Origin: Diphasiastrum complanatum
Lineage: Eukaryota > Streptophyta > Lycopodiopsida > Lycopodiales > Lycopodiaceae
Reading direction: 5' to 3'
Length of the DNA stretch: 64,000 bases
NCBI GenBank assembly: GCA_029204225.1
Contig: CM055098.1
Coordinates: 10,288,746-10,352,745 of the forward strand
Numbering within the stretch: the first letter of the stretch is position 1; each line of letters starts with the position of its first letter. The position numbers were made by a program, and so were the translations under genes. Under the pieces are notes generated by a model. The model was given only the letters and a program-made list of their open reading frames with translations, did not search any database and was not told the DNA's origin. Positions 23,841 to 35,106 of this stretch are shown piece by piece.

Positions 23841-24576
23841 GATCCTACGAGAGTTAGTTTGATTCTAGTGAGCTGAAAAGTGGATTTAAGTGCTTAAAAA
23901 TCACTAAAAGCATCAAATCCAAAAAATCCTTTCAAAAGTACCTTTGCAAACCATCTCATTGTCTTCAAAATGTCATTTTCCATTATGAAGTCTACGAGAG
24001 TCAGTATACAATATTGATTAATCTGTGAGCAAAAAAGTGGTTTTGGACCTCGCAGACAACAATAACTTTCAAATCCTTGAGAACAAGCTCTCCCCACGTT
24101 GAACAGAGTCATATCCCTATCAAATCCTACGAGAGTTAGTTCCCAGTAAATATGGAAAAAATAGAGTTTTTGACTATAAATTAACAAAAAGAACTCTTGC
24201 AAGGCCAACCCTCACACTGAGAACTCTCACAGATATGATCAATAGGAAGATCTGCTTTAAATCCATCTACTGTGAAAATTTCAAAGCAATCAGAGTCAGG
24301 ATCAAAAAGTTATCAAGGAAAAACCATCGTAAAGAGCCTAAAATCACACTTTTGGCCAATAAAACTGATCAGATCCTCAAGGATCCAGATAGATTTCTAT
24401 GGATCCATCAAGATCCAGCTTCCTTGGAATTTTCTGCCGAATGAATTTGAGATCCGGGCAATTAGTAACAGCCAGAACGAGAAATCAAGCACCAAACCAT
24501 CCCAGAGTTTCAGCACCACCTATTGAACCAGAAGCGAAACCAGCAGCAATGGAACCAATGGGCCTATCAACTACTT
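23841..24576 (+). mobile_element. LTR-like block with ~140-bp repeats
   Basis: The motif tacgagagttagt or a close variant occurs at about 23847, 23992 and 24127, spaced 135-145 bp, with loosely related sequence between (gagcNgaaaagtggNttt). The right part (24360-24420) has gatccagat/catcaagatccag strings like those in the 14178 LTR-like region. It is therefore probably a gypsy LTR fragment of the same broad type. It lies between copia RT and Copia A protease. Confidence 0.45.
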
Positions 24577-24925
24577 TGCACTGATCACATTCGAATTCTA
24601 CTTTATGTCCTAGATTTGTGATTCTGCTTACAAAGAGTAGATTCGTAGATAAATTGGGTACATACAGGACTTTAGAAAGTAGCTTAGACTGATCATTTGT
24701 AAAGCTTAATCTTACAGTACCTTCACCTTTAATAACTTGTGTGCTATTATCGCCAAGGTGAACATATTTATTGAAACTGTAGGGTGTATAGGACTCGAAA
24801 CAGCCAATGAGACTGGTCATATGCTGAGTGGCATCGGAATCCAAAAGCCAAGAACTATCGTTGGATGTTCCTTGATGGCTGGTCATGAAGACATCATGAT
24901 CCGCTTCTTGAGAATTTCAAAAGAA
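24577..24925 (-). pseudogene. Copia A protease region
   Basis: Minus strand: SSWLLDSDATQHMTSLIGCF is the aspartic protease start of copia pol (usual WLLDSGATHHMT). Here the Gly of D-S-G is Asp, an inactivating change. It continues VHLGDNSTQVIKGEGTVRL, KVLYVPNLSTNLLFVSRIT and VEFECDQCKVVD, then breaks at about 24577. It has the same strand and correct order after the gag at 28556-29251. Confidence 0.85.
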
Positions 24926-25570
24926 ACATAAACATAATTTGATATTTATAAGAAACATAAACATCACTGAACCATATACTACTTTGTACAAGTTGTATTA
25001 TAAGAACTCTCATAGAAACTTAATCACAATGTGTCAATTGCCACTAAAAGTGGTTCATATTTATAATTAATGGTCTTGGGCCAAGCCCTACATTAGTCAA
25101 GAGCCTATACAAAAGATGCACAACTTTGGTGCAATTCTAGACAAATTTGTAGAAGTTTAACCTTTTAGACTAGTGATTTACTATTTCAATATTATAAAGG
25201 TTGAGAATTAGAAACTATTTTCACCTTTAGAATTTCGAAAAGCCGTTAAACTTTCTATATCATGATTCCTCATGGTCTTACAATACACATGCCATGGAAT
25301 ATGATTTACTTATAATAGGGTGACATGCCCACACCTAGCATACAAAATGTTGGCTTTCTACAAAATTGCCAAACTGGATTTACAACTGAATTTACAGAAG
25401 GAATTACACGTCTTTTGGAGCCAAATTTGGCCTTGTTGTAGATTCAAAATCTGCCAACACTCACTAAATTAAATACATTACAAGTACAATAATTATGACG
25501 ACAAAGATTGTAACCAAGACTCTACAACTACAATGATTACAAACTCTACTCATCAATATCAGCTACACAT
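24926..25570. other. Flank of the DUF7869-like gene
   Basis: AT-rich DNA with a 15-bp direct repeat aagaaacataaacat at 24921-24935 and 24950-24964, close to where Copia A stops. No coding motif. It is likely the 3' part of the inserted segment that carries the DUF7869-like gene. Confidence 0.5.
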
Positions 25571-28551
25571 TCATCGGATAGTTTGGACAGGTATTCTTTG
25601 ATGTGTGCCACTGATATTTCCGAAATAGATATTGATTTTTCCACAGCATAGCCATGTGCTTTCATTGTTTTTTTTCGCCTTTGATCTCCATGCATGAACA
25701 ACTGTATCTACATCCATATATTGTGGTCCGCCGTCATTGTTCCGAATCCATTCTTTCTCTAAGCAATTTTTGTACAGCTTCGAGTTGTCAACTTGTCTCA
25801 GGTTTCTACGCCGTTGATTAGATTTTGGTTCATACCATAATGCTTTAAACTCTGTGGCCAAGCCTTCTAAGATTTTCTTCACTTCGACAACTTTTGCCAC
25901 CCAAATAGGTATGGAACCCTCCACAACATTTTCATCTGGAGGCCGCATTGCAACGAACTTGTCCAACACAACTTCTCTACGTGGGATGAATTCAACCAGA
26001 GGTGCATTAGCTTTTTGCCCACAAAACCTCCGGGGTAATAACTCTACATCCATTTCGACCTCATTGATGTTGATAGAAATGAATCGAAAGTGATTGGCAA
26101 GGATTGTGGCCAAAAAGCCTCTTGGCTATACATTGATCATGATAACATTTTTTCTTTGGAAAGATATTCGACAAGTTTTGTGTTTCCACCACACATGCAC
26201 ATTGCGATCCTTGTATTCTGGAAACTTCTGGCTCATGAACCGCAAATAGTCAATAAAGGACATTATTCCTTTCATTTCATCTGGATCTAGATCCTTCGTG
26301 GATGCTAGAAAGATGGCTTCATCTTTTGAGGATACACGCTGCAACAGTTTGAAAGGTTCACTCCATGCATTGTCTCCATCATTAGAATAGTATTTCCATT
26401 GCATGGTTGGCTCACCATTCATCATTTGAAAACAAGAATAGTGAGGATTGGTGTGTCCTTCTAAGCCGTCATTTCCTTGAGCAATACAAGGATCTACAAA
26501 TTGTTTCCAGTCTATCATTTGTTCCAGTATTTCTACTTCAGTGCTTTCGATACGACCGCCACCTATCTTTTCACCAGTTCATGCTAGGATATCTGGCAGT
26601 GTGTGAATTGATTTGGACTTCAAAGCCCTGGATATGACACTGAAAACCTGATCTATGTATTCATGTGTGTGGCCAACCAAAAGAAATCCCATTTCTATCT
26701 TTTGGAAGATGTTATGTGCCACTAACATACAACAAAGACCAAAAATAAATTTGTTCTTGTTCCCCCTCCAACAATGTCAGCTTGAATACGTAAGATCAGT
26801 GGTAAGTTATCATGTGATGCTTGTACCTTTCTTATTGCTCGCATTATTGATGTGGCAGCTTGATTGCTATCATGAGCATGCAAGGTATCAATCCAAACAT
26901 CACAGAGCAACTTGAATCCATGAACCAAAACCCCACAAACATGTGTTTTCAAAAATCGATTCCCCTCTAATCTGGGAGGAGTCTTATTGAAACGGGGTAA
27001 TGTTGTTGTATTTTGATCCATTCCATCAATGATAAGACACAAAGACTGCTCATGATGGGATCTTGACTCTTCTTTCCAATATGCATACAATTTTTTGGAA
27101 TCGAAAACATGATGTAGATGACGACCTCTCAATGCAATATAGCGATCACGCATCCTAGCGTCAAGAGTTGTCTCTATTGCATTTTTAAGCTCGTCACATG
27201 TTTTGCATTTGGACATTTTTTTGTCTTGTTGGAGTCTTGACATGTCCAAACTATTGTTTTCACATCTTGTACAATGTGGATCTTGAAACTTCAGGAACAC
27301 ACGTATCTTTAAGATGTGTGTTTATAGTTTTGAAGACATCACGTTTATGTATGCCGAGTGGGAGATGATGTTCACAAATAACAACGCCATTTTTTGATTC
27401 ATGTTGAAGATGTGGTTGAGGCAACGTGTGCTTTTCCAAAATCCCATGCATTAGGGCTAGCCCTTTTGAAGAGTGTCTATGTTGCTTGAATGTGCCAGTG
27501 TTTCCATGAAACTTGTACACAATGGAATGTGCCTCAACAATATTTGCCAAAACATTCCATGGGAGATTCCCAACAGATTATGATATGCTTTTATGCATAC
27601 ATCTTTATCATCTAATGTAGGTTTGAAGCGCAATTTGGGTTCCTTCAAAATATCAAACATTGTGTTTGACATTTCTCATCTATAAAAAAATCATTTGAAC
27701 ATCTGCAATAACTGATTATGCTTGTCAGCTCCTCATTTTCTCCACACAAGGGAGTTGGCTCAATTGGTTAGGTTGACATCCAAAGTTTCTTTGGTCTCAA
27801 GTTCGAGCCTTCCCTTGGAAACCAAGAAGCATTTTCTCCACACACCTAGTCGCAAGTCTTCACATTCTTTGTAGGTGATTTCTTGAATGCACAACTTACT
27901 ACAACATGGTTGCATCAATATTTCCCTTATATTCTTTGACGATAAAACATATTCTACTTTTTTTGGTGCAACATAAGCAAGCACACGCTTTCTTTTGAAA
28001 CTCTGAGGAGTTCCAAAGGATGTTGGGCATACTTGAGGCTCTCTTTGTAGATCTTCAAAAACTTTCTGCTTGTGACCATCTTGATCTTGTAGGATCGTTT
28101 GTCATATTAGCATCATGTAATATGTTGCTTGTGTAATCATGTTCATTGAAATCGAATTCCGAAAAATCTAAATTATGGCGGGTGGATGCATTTGCACTTG
28201 CCAAAATTGACGAATTCGGTGTACATTTTGTTTGAATGTCGATTTGAAAATGATGTCTTTTATTTTTGTTGTTATCAACAGCCTCTCCAACATCCTCCAC
28301 ACCTGTAAGAATATCCGAGTTGTATGTTGATGCAAATGTATTACAAGTAACCCATCCTCGACATCCGTTAAGATATCTGAGTCATACATTGATCTTGACA
28401 TATTATTACTATGAGAAATATCTTCGATTCCAGTCAAGATATCCAAGTTATAGTTACCTGTCAATGATCTTGTTGGATTGCAGTCGGCGGATCTGTTTTT
28501 GACATCTTGTGCACCACTTACATAATCCGAATTATATATTGATCTTGTCAA
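25571..28551 (-). pseudogene. DUF7869-like, transposase-like gene, broken
   Basis: A long minus-strand gene is split by shifts and stops. In order: Ser/Asp repeats with ILTxVEDV (28551-28285); CCSKLCIQEITYKECEDLRL (about 27900); a GIS-type helix (27600); VPEVSRSTLYKM, after which a TGA and a TAG fall where relatives read on; KCKTCDELKNAIETTLDARM; CLIIDGMDQNTTTLPRF (27025); HVCGVLVHG; HAHDSNQAA; a shifted Asn/Cys box at about 26775; GFLLVGHTHEYIDQVFS (about 26650); and DWKQFVDP with GHTNPHYSCF (26500). I recall this set of motifs from DUF7869 proteins of animals and plants. The spaced acidic residues suggest an RNase H-like fold, which is inference. It sits between Copia A gag and protease and carries a tRNA-derived insertion. 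Confidence 0.7.
27749..27829 (+). mobile_element. tRNA-derived short insertion (SINE or tRNA retrocopy)
   Basis: This is an 81-bp insertion with tRNA-like internal promoter boxes: A box tggctcaattgg at 27756-27767 and B box aagttcgagcc at 27799-27809. It is bounded on both sides by a perfect 15-bp direct repeat, cattttctccacaca (27734-27748 and 27830-27844). The repeat is best read as a target-site duplication from LINE-type retroposition. The insertion has only a weak A-rich tail (ggaaaccaagaag). Its length is close to a single tRNA, so a tRNA retropseudogene is as likely as a very short SINE. Confidence 0.8.
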
Positions 28552-28555
28552 CGTT

Positions 28556-29251
28556 TGGATTTGATGATTGTTCTTGACCTTGAGTCTGTTTTTGATTCAT
28601 TGCAATCTTCTTGGAGCTTTTCTCCTTCTGTCGCTGCGAGCCTTTGTTGACAAATAGAGCTTGAGAGGAGGAAGTAGACAAAGTGTCTTGACTTCTTCTA
28701 TTGTCTTCTTGTAGCAACATAGTGATAACTCTAGTAAGAATTAAATTTGAGAGTGTCGATATGATCATCACCCACTTCTCATATGTAGAGGGCAAGTTTG
28801 AAAGCAATGTCATAATTGCGTCTTGATCGTCTATGACTGATCCGACAGCGGCCATCTGTTGCAAAAGATTCTTAAACTGGTTAATGTGACTCTGAAGAGA
28901 ATCACCATTAGACATTTTGAATGTGAAGAATTTCCTTCGTAGATGTAACTTAGTAGTTACGTCCCTTATGTCATATAGTGAGCTCAAAATGTCCCAAACG
29001 TCTCTTGACGTTTTAGCTTTAGCTATGTGTCCAATATGTGTATCTGATATATTGAGGATAATAAGCGCGAAGGCTTTATCATACTTAGATTTCCACTTTG
29101 AGTCATCGTCTTCAGGTTTTACTTCTGAACCTGTAACAACATCCCATAATTCGCTGGCAATTAGCAAGGTCTTCATCTTAAATTTCCACAAATAATAATT
29201 GGATCCATTCAGCTTGTCTGTGATAAGACCAGCTTTACTTTGAGAATCCAT
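28556..29251 (-). pseudogene. Copia A gag
   Basis: A 232-codon open frame starting at the ATG at 29251. It has the copia gag (UBN2-type) pattern: LNGSNYYLWKFKMKTLLI, ELWDVVTGSEVKP, ALIILNISDTHIGHIAKAKT, RDVWDILSSLYDIRDVTTKL, FFTFKMSNGDSLQSHINQF and LLSNLPSTYEKWVMII, then a Gln/Ser/Lys-rich tail. Gag would form the particle shell. The frame is intact, but the C-terminal zinc knuckle is missing because the sequence switches to the DUF7869-like gene at about 28556. The start lies 195 bp downstream of the primer-binding site, as expected. Confidence 0.9.
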
Positions 29252-29446
29252 CTGGAACTTAGTCTTTCGATTGTATCGATGATGTTAAGATGTGGTAATG
29301 CCAACAAGTGAAAACCAATTCTCTGATACTGAAAGGTTGAAAAGAACTGAATACTATGATATCAATTTGATATCGTGAAAGATATCAAGTATTAAAGCTT
29401 CCGCTCTGATATCATGTTGGAATCAAATAAAGAAGTGGTGAAATGC

Positions 29447-29458
29447 GCTCTGATACCA
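29447..29458 (-). promoter_or_regulatory. Primer-binding site of Copia A
   Basis: On the minus strand the sequence TGGTATCAGAGC directly follows the LTR end ...CCGACA. This is the standard plant copia primer-binding site, complementary to the 3' end of initiator tRNA-Met. It fixes both the strand and the inner LTR boundary. Confidence 0.9.
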
Positions 29459-30877
29459 TGTCGGAAATTGGTATGCAGAAGGTAGGTCTAGCTCGAAAAA
29501 AAAACCTTTCATGCATGACGGAATAAACTATATTCATCTTTCCAATGCATGACTACGCCTATCAATTTCAAACAAGACAATAGTGATAGAAATCACGTTT
29601 GAACTTATAGTAACTAACTTTGAAATCGTCAGCACTACAGTGCTTACGTAGCCAAACAATTAAGCATTGAAGATTATCAGACAAATAATTAGTTGTGAAG
29701 AAATACAGAAATGCATACAGTCTGAGACGAAATTGAATGCAATAAAAAATAGTATTGATTCAAAACAAAACAGAAGTAAATGAGTACAATAAGTTGCGGA
29801 TTGAAGCTGTGTACTTTATGCTATCTCTGAGCGGCTAAAAATGAAAAGTCTGAATTAATGCGCAATGCTGATGAGCAGTAACGCAATAGCAATCTCTAAA
29901 ACAACTCTAAGAAGTGAGCTAGAATGCTCAAGAGTGTTCAAGCTCGCAGGCTCGAGAGAGATAACTATTCAAACACCTCTAATAATTCTGATTTTCAATG
30001 AATTAATCTGTATGAATATGAACAACTATTTATACTAAGGTTGGCTGATGATCTGCTGGCATCCATCTGTTCCTTGCCATTGATTACTGATAAGTTGTGA
30101 AATTGGCCGTAAACATTCTGTGTGCGTAAATGAACCAAAAATGTAGCTCTGTAGAAATGAACTAAAACAGCCACAGGCAACACAATCAGGTTTTTCGGAA
30201 AAAAGCGAAAAAGGTGAAGGTGCCCTTAAATCTCATTTAGGGTTGCCCCATACTTTGCCAGAGTCATTTCCTTAACATTTGAGGCTCTTTGAAAAAAGCG
30301 AAAAATGCGACTCTGCATATTTGTACGAGATTCCTGACAAGCAAAAAAGACGACACTGCATTTTTTCATGAGATTTTTGTCAGGCGAAAAATGCGACACT
30401 GCCGTAAACTTCGTGTAATTCTACAGGCTGTGTAAAAACACTTGTAATTCTGCAGACTGTGTAAACACACGAGAAAATCCGCAAAACTGGATAAAGAATG
30501 GATGAGGATTAAAAACCAATTAGACAATTGGTAAGAAAGAGAATAATCCAACAGATCTGACAAAGGAAGAGCTCCATTTTGAGTGGTACCATTCGAATCT
30601 CGAAAGTGTCGAGTCAAATCAAGTTTACTTTGTTGGGTTGATGTCTATGGTGAGTTGTGAGACTCGAATTCAAACATTGTCGAGTGTCGAATCGACCTTT
30701 GCTCTGCTTTGAATATCCATGTATTTTTGTAGGCTATTCGAATGTGCATGTAAAATTGTAGACTGTTTTGAATAACACTTCATTTATGCAGATTGTCATA
30801 AAGAGTGAGTATATACATGGTACAAGAGTACTTAGAAGATAGAATTAGATGTGTAGGAGTAAGATTAAACCCCAACA
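29459..30877 (-). mobile_element. 5' LTR of Copia A
   Basis: On the minus strand it runs TGTTGGGGTTTAATC... to ...CAATTTCCGACA, with TG...CA ends, length about 1.42 kb, and abuts the PBS. A TATA box lies at 30034-30026. The U3 part (30190-30800) is packed with gcgaaaaa/gcgacact strings and several tgtaatttTGCAGACTGT-like motifs, also found in the left LTR-like block. The outer boundary at 30877 was chosen because that start aligns with the left block; an alternative at 31045 also begins TGTTGG on the minus strand. Confidence 0.7.
30026..30034 (-). promoter_or_regulatory. TATA box in Copia A 5' LTR
   Basis: The minus-strand string TATAAATAG lies about 850 bp into the LTR and about 570 bp upstream of the PBS, a reasonable U3/R position for a copia LTR of this size. 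Confidence 0.65.
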
Positions 30878-30891
30878 AGTACAACTTTTTT

Positions 30892-31015
30892 GTCTTGAAT
30901 GGTGAAACATTTTGCCACCCAAAGCATGTCAACATCTTAAATACAATTTGTTTGTCTTGATCATGGAACTTTTTGCCACCCAAAAACATGTCAATATCTT
31001 ATTTAGCTAGAAAAT
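30892..31015. repeat. 62-bp tandem duplication
   Basis: Two adjacent units starting gtcttga (30892 and 30954) share ttttgccacccaaa and catgtcaaYatctta. They lie just outside the chosen LTR edge. Confidence 0.8.
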
Positions 31016-31428
31016 AATTGAATAAAACCAAAAACTAGCCCAACAGGTAGCATCTACAATATTTTTATGCATACTTGGAAGTCTAGATTTTGAAAGAGAA
31101 GGCACATTGAGGCTTGGGATGAAGAGTGACTTCATGATATGATGGATTCACCTATAGAACAAGACAAACGGAAGCTAACATAGACAATACATCGTTAGAC
31201 CTCAAGCACACTAACAAGAAAATGAGAGATCTTGGCAAGAGAATAAAAACTAAATATATGGTCGTTTTGACATGCCCACGTATGGACTGATCTCAGATAT
31301 AATATCACGTAAGGAGGTTTGTAGCATAACTCAATCCATAAATTAATCTAAGATTATGAGAGTTTGGGGCCCTCATGATATTAAAGTGATAATTAATGGT
31401 TAGAGGCCTAGCTCAAGATGGTGGATTC

Positions 31429-32265
31429 ATTAGGGCCCTTTTGGACTAAAAAATGGCCTCCATTTGTGAGCCATGTGATTAACACTAGTCACCCTTCATA
31501 ACCAATAAAATGTTTACACATATTTGGCAATGGTTCATATGACATGGCAAGTCCAATGGCTAGTATTTGATCAAGCCATGGTCCCACTAATTCTACCTTA
31601 ACCCTACGATGCACTTGTCTTATTCATTAACTACATACATGATTCCCCACACACAGTTACCTTAGTTTAAGGTAACTAAGTTATAATTTTAAGTCAAACT
31701 GTCTTTACTCCTTGTTTACATCAATGCATTATGAAAAGTTTATAAACTTCAGTACCCATATTGCCCTTCATAGCATAAGTGGTCCCGCATACCAGTAAAA
31801 TACTTAACACATTTTGAAAACTACACAATTTTCAAGAACCATTCTGCCCTTCGAGAACCATTATACACTTCAAGTTACCAATATTTTGAATGGATGCAAT
31901 AAACCCAAGGAACCTATTTTCATTTGTTTACTAACTAGTGGGGCCAACACTAGTTGGACATGTACGTTTGAAAGGTAGTATGGTTGTAGTGTAAACTTCA
32001 TTCTTCATTTGAAAATTCGTGAAGGGAAACTGAAGGGCATATTGGACAACAAAATTTGAAATGCACCTTAATTAATGTCCTTGACCTTTAACCCCTATTT
32101 ATGTTATGTTTATTAGCCATAAAACCTATGTGAAGTAGCCTTCAACCCCTATTAAACCCAAGGGTTAAGTGACACATAAGCGAGATTAGTGAGGCTAATA
32201 AAAATGGATTAACAAAGATCTAGCTCACTTTTGGGGGCCCTTTTTGAGTCCAAAAGGGCCCTAAT
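31429..32265. repeat. Segment bounded by 19-bp perfect inverted repeats
   Basis: attagggcccttttggact at 31429-31447 is the exact reverse complement of 32247-32265. The similarity continues inward for another ~25 bp with mismatches (aaaaaNggcc...tgtgagc). The enclosed 0.84 kb has no transposase and no recognisable coding motif. It may be a non-autonomous DNA transposon. A matching target-site duplication was not seen next to the arms, so the true ends may lie elsewhere. Confidence 0.65.
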
Positions 32266-32609
32266 AGGTCTGGAACTAACAGGGACTCGTGGTTGAGGTG
32301 GCCCAGTTAGGTTGCTGATGTGTTGAAATGAGGTGTCACAATTCATTACTAGTGGTAAAGGAGCCTTGGTGGAGAATATAAGTATACTCACAGGTCTCTC
32401 AGTAGTGTATGCTTGATTCTGGTGATTGTAGCTAGATACTACTGGTTTGAAATCTCTTTTCTATAAAGCTTTGTGTGGTCCATAGTTTGGGGGGATAGAT
32501 CTATTTGATCTAGGTCTGGTGGGTTCGTTTGTGCACTTGGTCCATCCGATTCCCTTTGGTTTCTTTATTTCTGTTACCTAGTCTTGGATCCTTGGTGTTG
32601 GTCCTAAGA
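32266..32609. other. Unassigned spacer
   Basis: No recognised motif. It probably includes decayed integrase sequence belonging to the chromovirus remnant just downstream. Confidence 0.5.
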
Positions 32610-32945
32610 GGTAATGTGTACCGGCAAGCATTACAAATTGTCTGCTAGCTATAGGGGACTGTATAAAATCCTAAAAAGGATAGGATCTTTGGCTTACCAA
32701 TTAAACTTCTTGGAAGGATCTCAAGTACACTAAGTATTTTGTGTCAGTCGACTTAAGAAAAGTCTACATAAAGGAGATCATCTTGATTTTGGAGATCTAT
32801 TGGACTTGTCAGAGGAATCATAAGGTGTGACTAGTTTTGGATCTAAAAGGATCTTAGATACCAGAACCAAACTTATTGCATAATCATATAGTTATGGAGC
32901 ATATGGTTCAATGGAGAGGTCATACAAACGATGACAAATCTTCTT
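32610..32945 (+). pseudogene. Chromovirus (Ty3/gypsy) integrase tail and chromodomain remnant
   Basis: Plus strand: KLSASYRGLYKILKRIGSLA, YQLNFLEGSQVH, FCVSRLKKSL and a downstream EPNLLHNHIVMEHMVQWRGH. The first set matches the KLAPRYYGPFKVL/GSVAYRL/HVSLLKK end of chromovirus integrases. The last matches the core of the C-terminal chromodomain (VQWKGH). In the intact family this domain steers insertion to chromatin. Stops occur between the motifs, and no other domain of this element is recognisable nearby. Confidence 0.75.
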
Positions 32946-34330
32946 GATCGTAATAAAACAATTGAAATTCACATTTTGGTATTTTCATGGTTAGTAAAAA
33001 AGGCTATCTGTGATGTTACAAGATTGCATATAATACATGAAGTAAGAAACTAAAGGGATGATTCAGAAGCTTAGAAGATAAATAGCCTCGTCAACGACCA
33101 AAAAACAATCCACATTAATCCTGGTCTATTGTGAAGTTTTTCCTCATTATGGGATATCAATTCACATCCTTAGAGGCTATTTTAATTTAAGTGGATTTAT
33201 GTTTTCAGGTATGTTTTTGGAGCCATTCTTCATAAGTATTGAGCTATATCTTATTCATAGGCTTACTACGCCAAATTTTTCTTACTACAATCTTGATAAT
33301 GGATCCCATTTTTTGATTGATGTGACATATTAAGATGAACTTCATGACCTTAATCACTTTGGGCATACTCCAAACGTCTTCAATATTCTGTTTGCTTTCT
33401 TTTATGCATAGAGATGATGCATGCAGTTTTAAATATTGAAAACAATGAAAATGATTTATATTTGTTGTTAGACATTCTTTATAGAATTGAAATCAATACA
33501 TAACGGGGATTATTCAGATGAATTTGTAGAGAAGAAAAGTTTAGAATTGTGAGACGAAGACCAATTTGAAAGAAGCAATTGAATTTATGAGTAATGACCT
33601 TTGTCGCATAGATCCAATCACTAGAACCAAAAAGATTAAAAAGTCTTTTGATTATAAATCAAAATTCAAGCATTTTTTCAAAACAGTTTCAAGCATGACA
33701 TTGAAACTTTCCGAAGTCGACAGTTGCATGCATGAGTAAATATCATCTCTACAATTCTAACCATGTCCTAAGAAAATAAATTTCCTGCCTCAAATTCTAG
33801 TCACACCCGAAATTTCATGTGCACAAGCATTTCACTAGGCACCCAATCTTTGAGCACGCCTATAAGTACATAAGAAAGGGCATTATTTTTAGTTTTACTT
33901 CACAAATCTTTTTTGGAGCTATGTTGATAGTACAACTTAGTAGCTTTTTTGCCTTTAAATTTACACTTTGCTAGAAGTTTTACCTTTCTTTGAAAGACAA
34001 ATAGTCAAATTAAAGATTTCTCGGCCTTGGGCATCCACCCACAATGTAAGTGCAAGTTTAGAAAGGTAGCATTCCTATTTGAAATGCCAGCTTCAAAGTT
34101 CAAATTATGTAAAGAGCCCTCCCAATAACCCCGTGGTATGTGTGTGAAACCATTCCTAGATAAGCCCCAAAATAATAGCTTGAAAGCCAAGTCTAAGACA
34201 CCTTTATTCATTTTTTCTTAAGACACCTTTATTTATAATTGAAGTGATTGCTCACTATCTCTTTATGTCCATTCAGTTGAAATGCTCTCCTTCCAGAATT
34301 GATTGAGCTGCATATTCTTTGAACTCGTCT

Positions 34331-34332
<2 letters not shown>
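32946..34332. other. Unassigned AT-rich DNA
   Basis: No gene or recognised repeat domain. It is followed by a (TC)n tract at 34333-34380. Confidence 0.55.

Positions 34333-34380
<48 letters not shown>
34333..34380. repeat. (TC)n microsatellite, 24 units
   Basis: Uninterrupted TC run about 0.8 kb upstream of the putative first coding exon of the giant acidic protein gene. Pyrimidine tracts are common in plant 5' regions, but a regulatory role here is not shown. Confidence 0.95.
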
Positions 34381-34383
<3 letters not shown>

Positions 34384-35106
34384 CGATAAACTGCGTTTGG
34401 CATCAATCATTTGTGAGATAATCGCATCGAGTCTGTCGAAGGAGCAGTTTTGCATGCTTACTTTCACTTGGTTTCCTTGTTGCTATTTTGATCAAGCAAC
34501 TTGAAAACTAGTGGGTTGAATTGAGAATAGTTGAGAAGATAAGGCTGCTGCAGTTCTTATCTCTGCTAGCCTACTATTGCAGATGCAGCTGATCTGGATT
34601 GGTGAATTCGCAACCAATTCAACGATCTGTCAGTAGCTCTTAGTACATACTTTTTGTAGCTGTAATATCGCTTCTTAGTGTTTTGGATCTATCCCAGATT
34701 CCTTTCGGACTGTCTAGTTTTTGTTTTGATCAGTCCGTAATAATTGTTTGTTCTCGTGTGGCGTACAGCTCAGATGAGCTTTACAATATGAATACTATAT
34801 TCACACTATTAGCATCTTAACCAGGCAGATACATTCAATATCTATTTATATCTCAGCACTTTTTTTGGGGTCTAAGTGTGGTCTAGAGCTCACTTTGATT
34901 GATCTAATTAATCCATTCCATTTTGAGTAGCGGAGATCCCTCTTTAGCAGACAAACTTGCCTGCTTTCAAGTTGAAGTACGACTGGTTGACAAGCACGCA
35001 TTCCTTGATCTGGTTTGAAGGCGCATTTGTGGACGTAACAGTGGGTTGTGTTCTTTTGAATCAGGTAACTCGACACTGATAGATCTGCATCTATTTTCAG
35101 AGACAG

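Noticed and set aside
30570-30610. attcgaatctcg resembling a tRNA B box
   Set aside because: No A box at the proper distance and no flanking duplication, unlike the insertion at 27749.
35064-35100. Possible 37-bp intron between gaatcag|gtaact and ctattttcag just before the exon 1 ATG
   Set aside because: Shorter than functional plant introns as generally known. The acceptor may instead pair with a more distant donor, so no intron is called.
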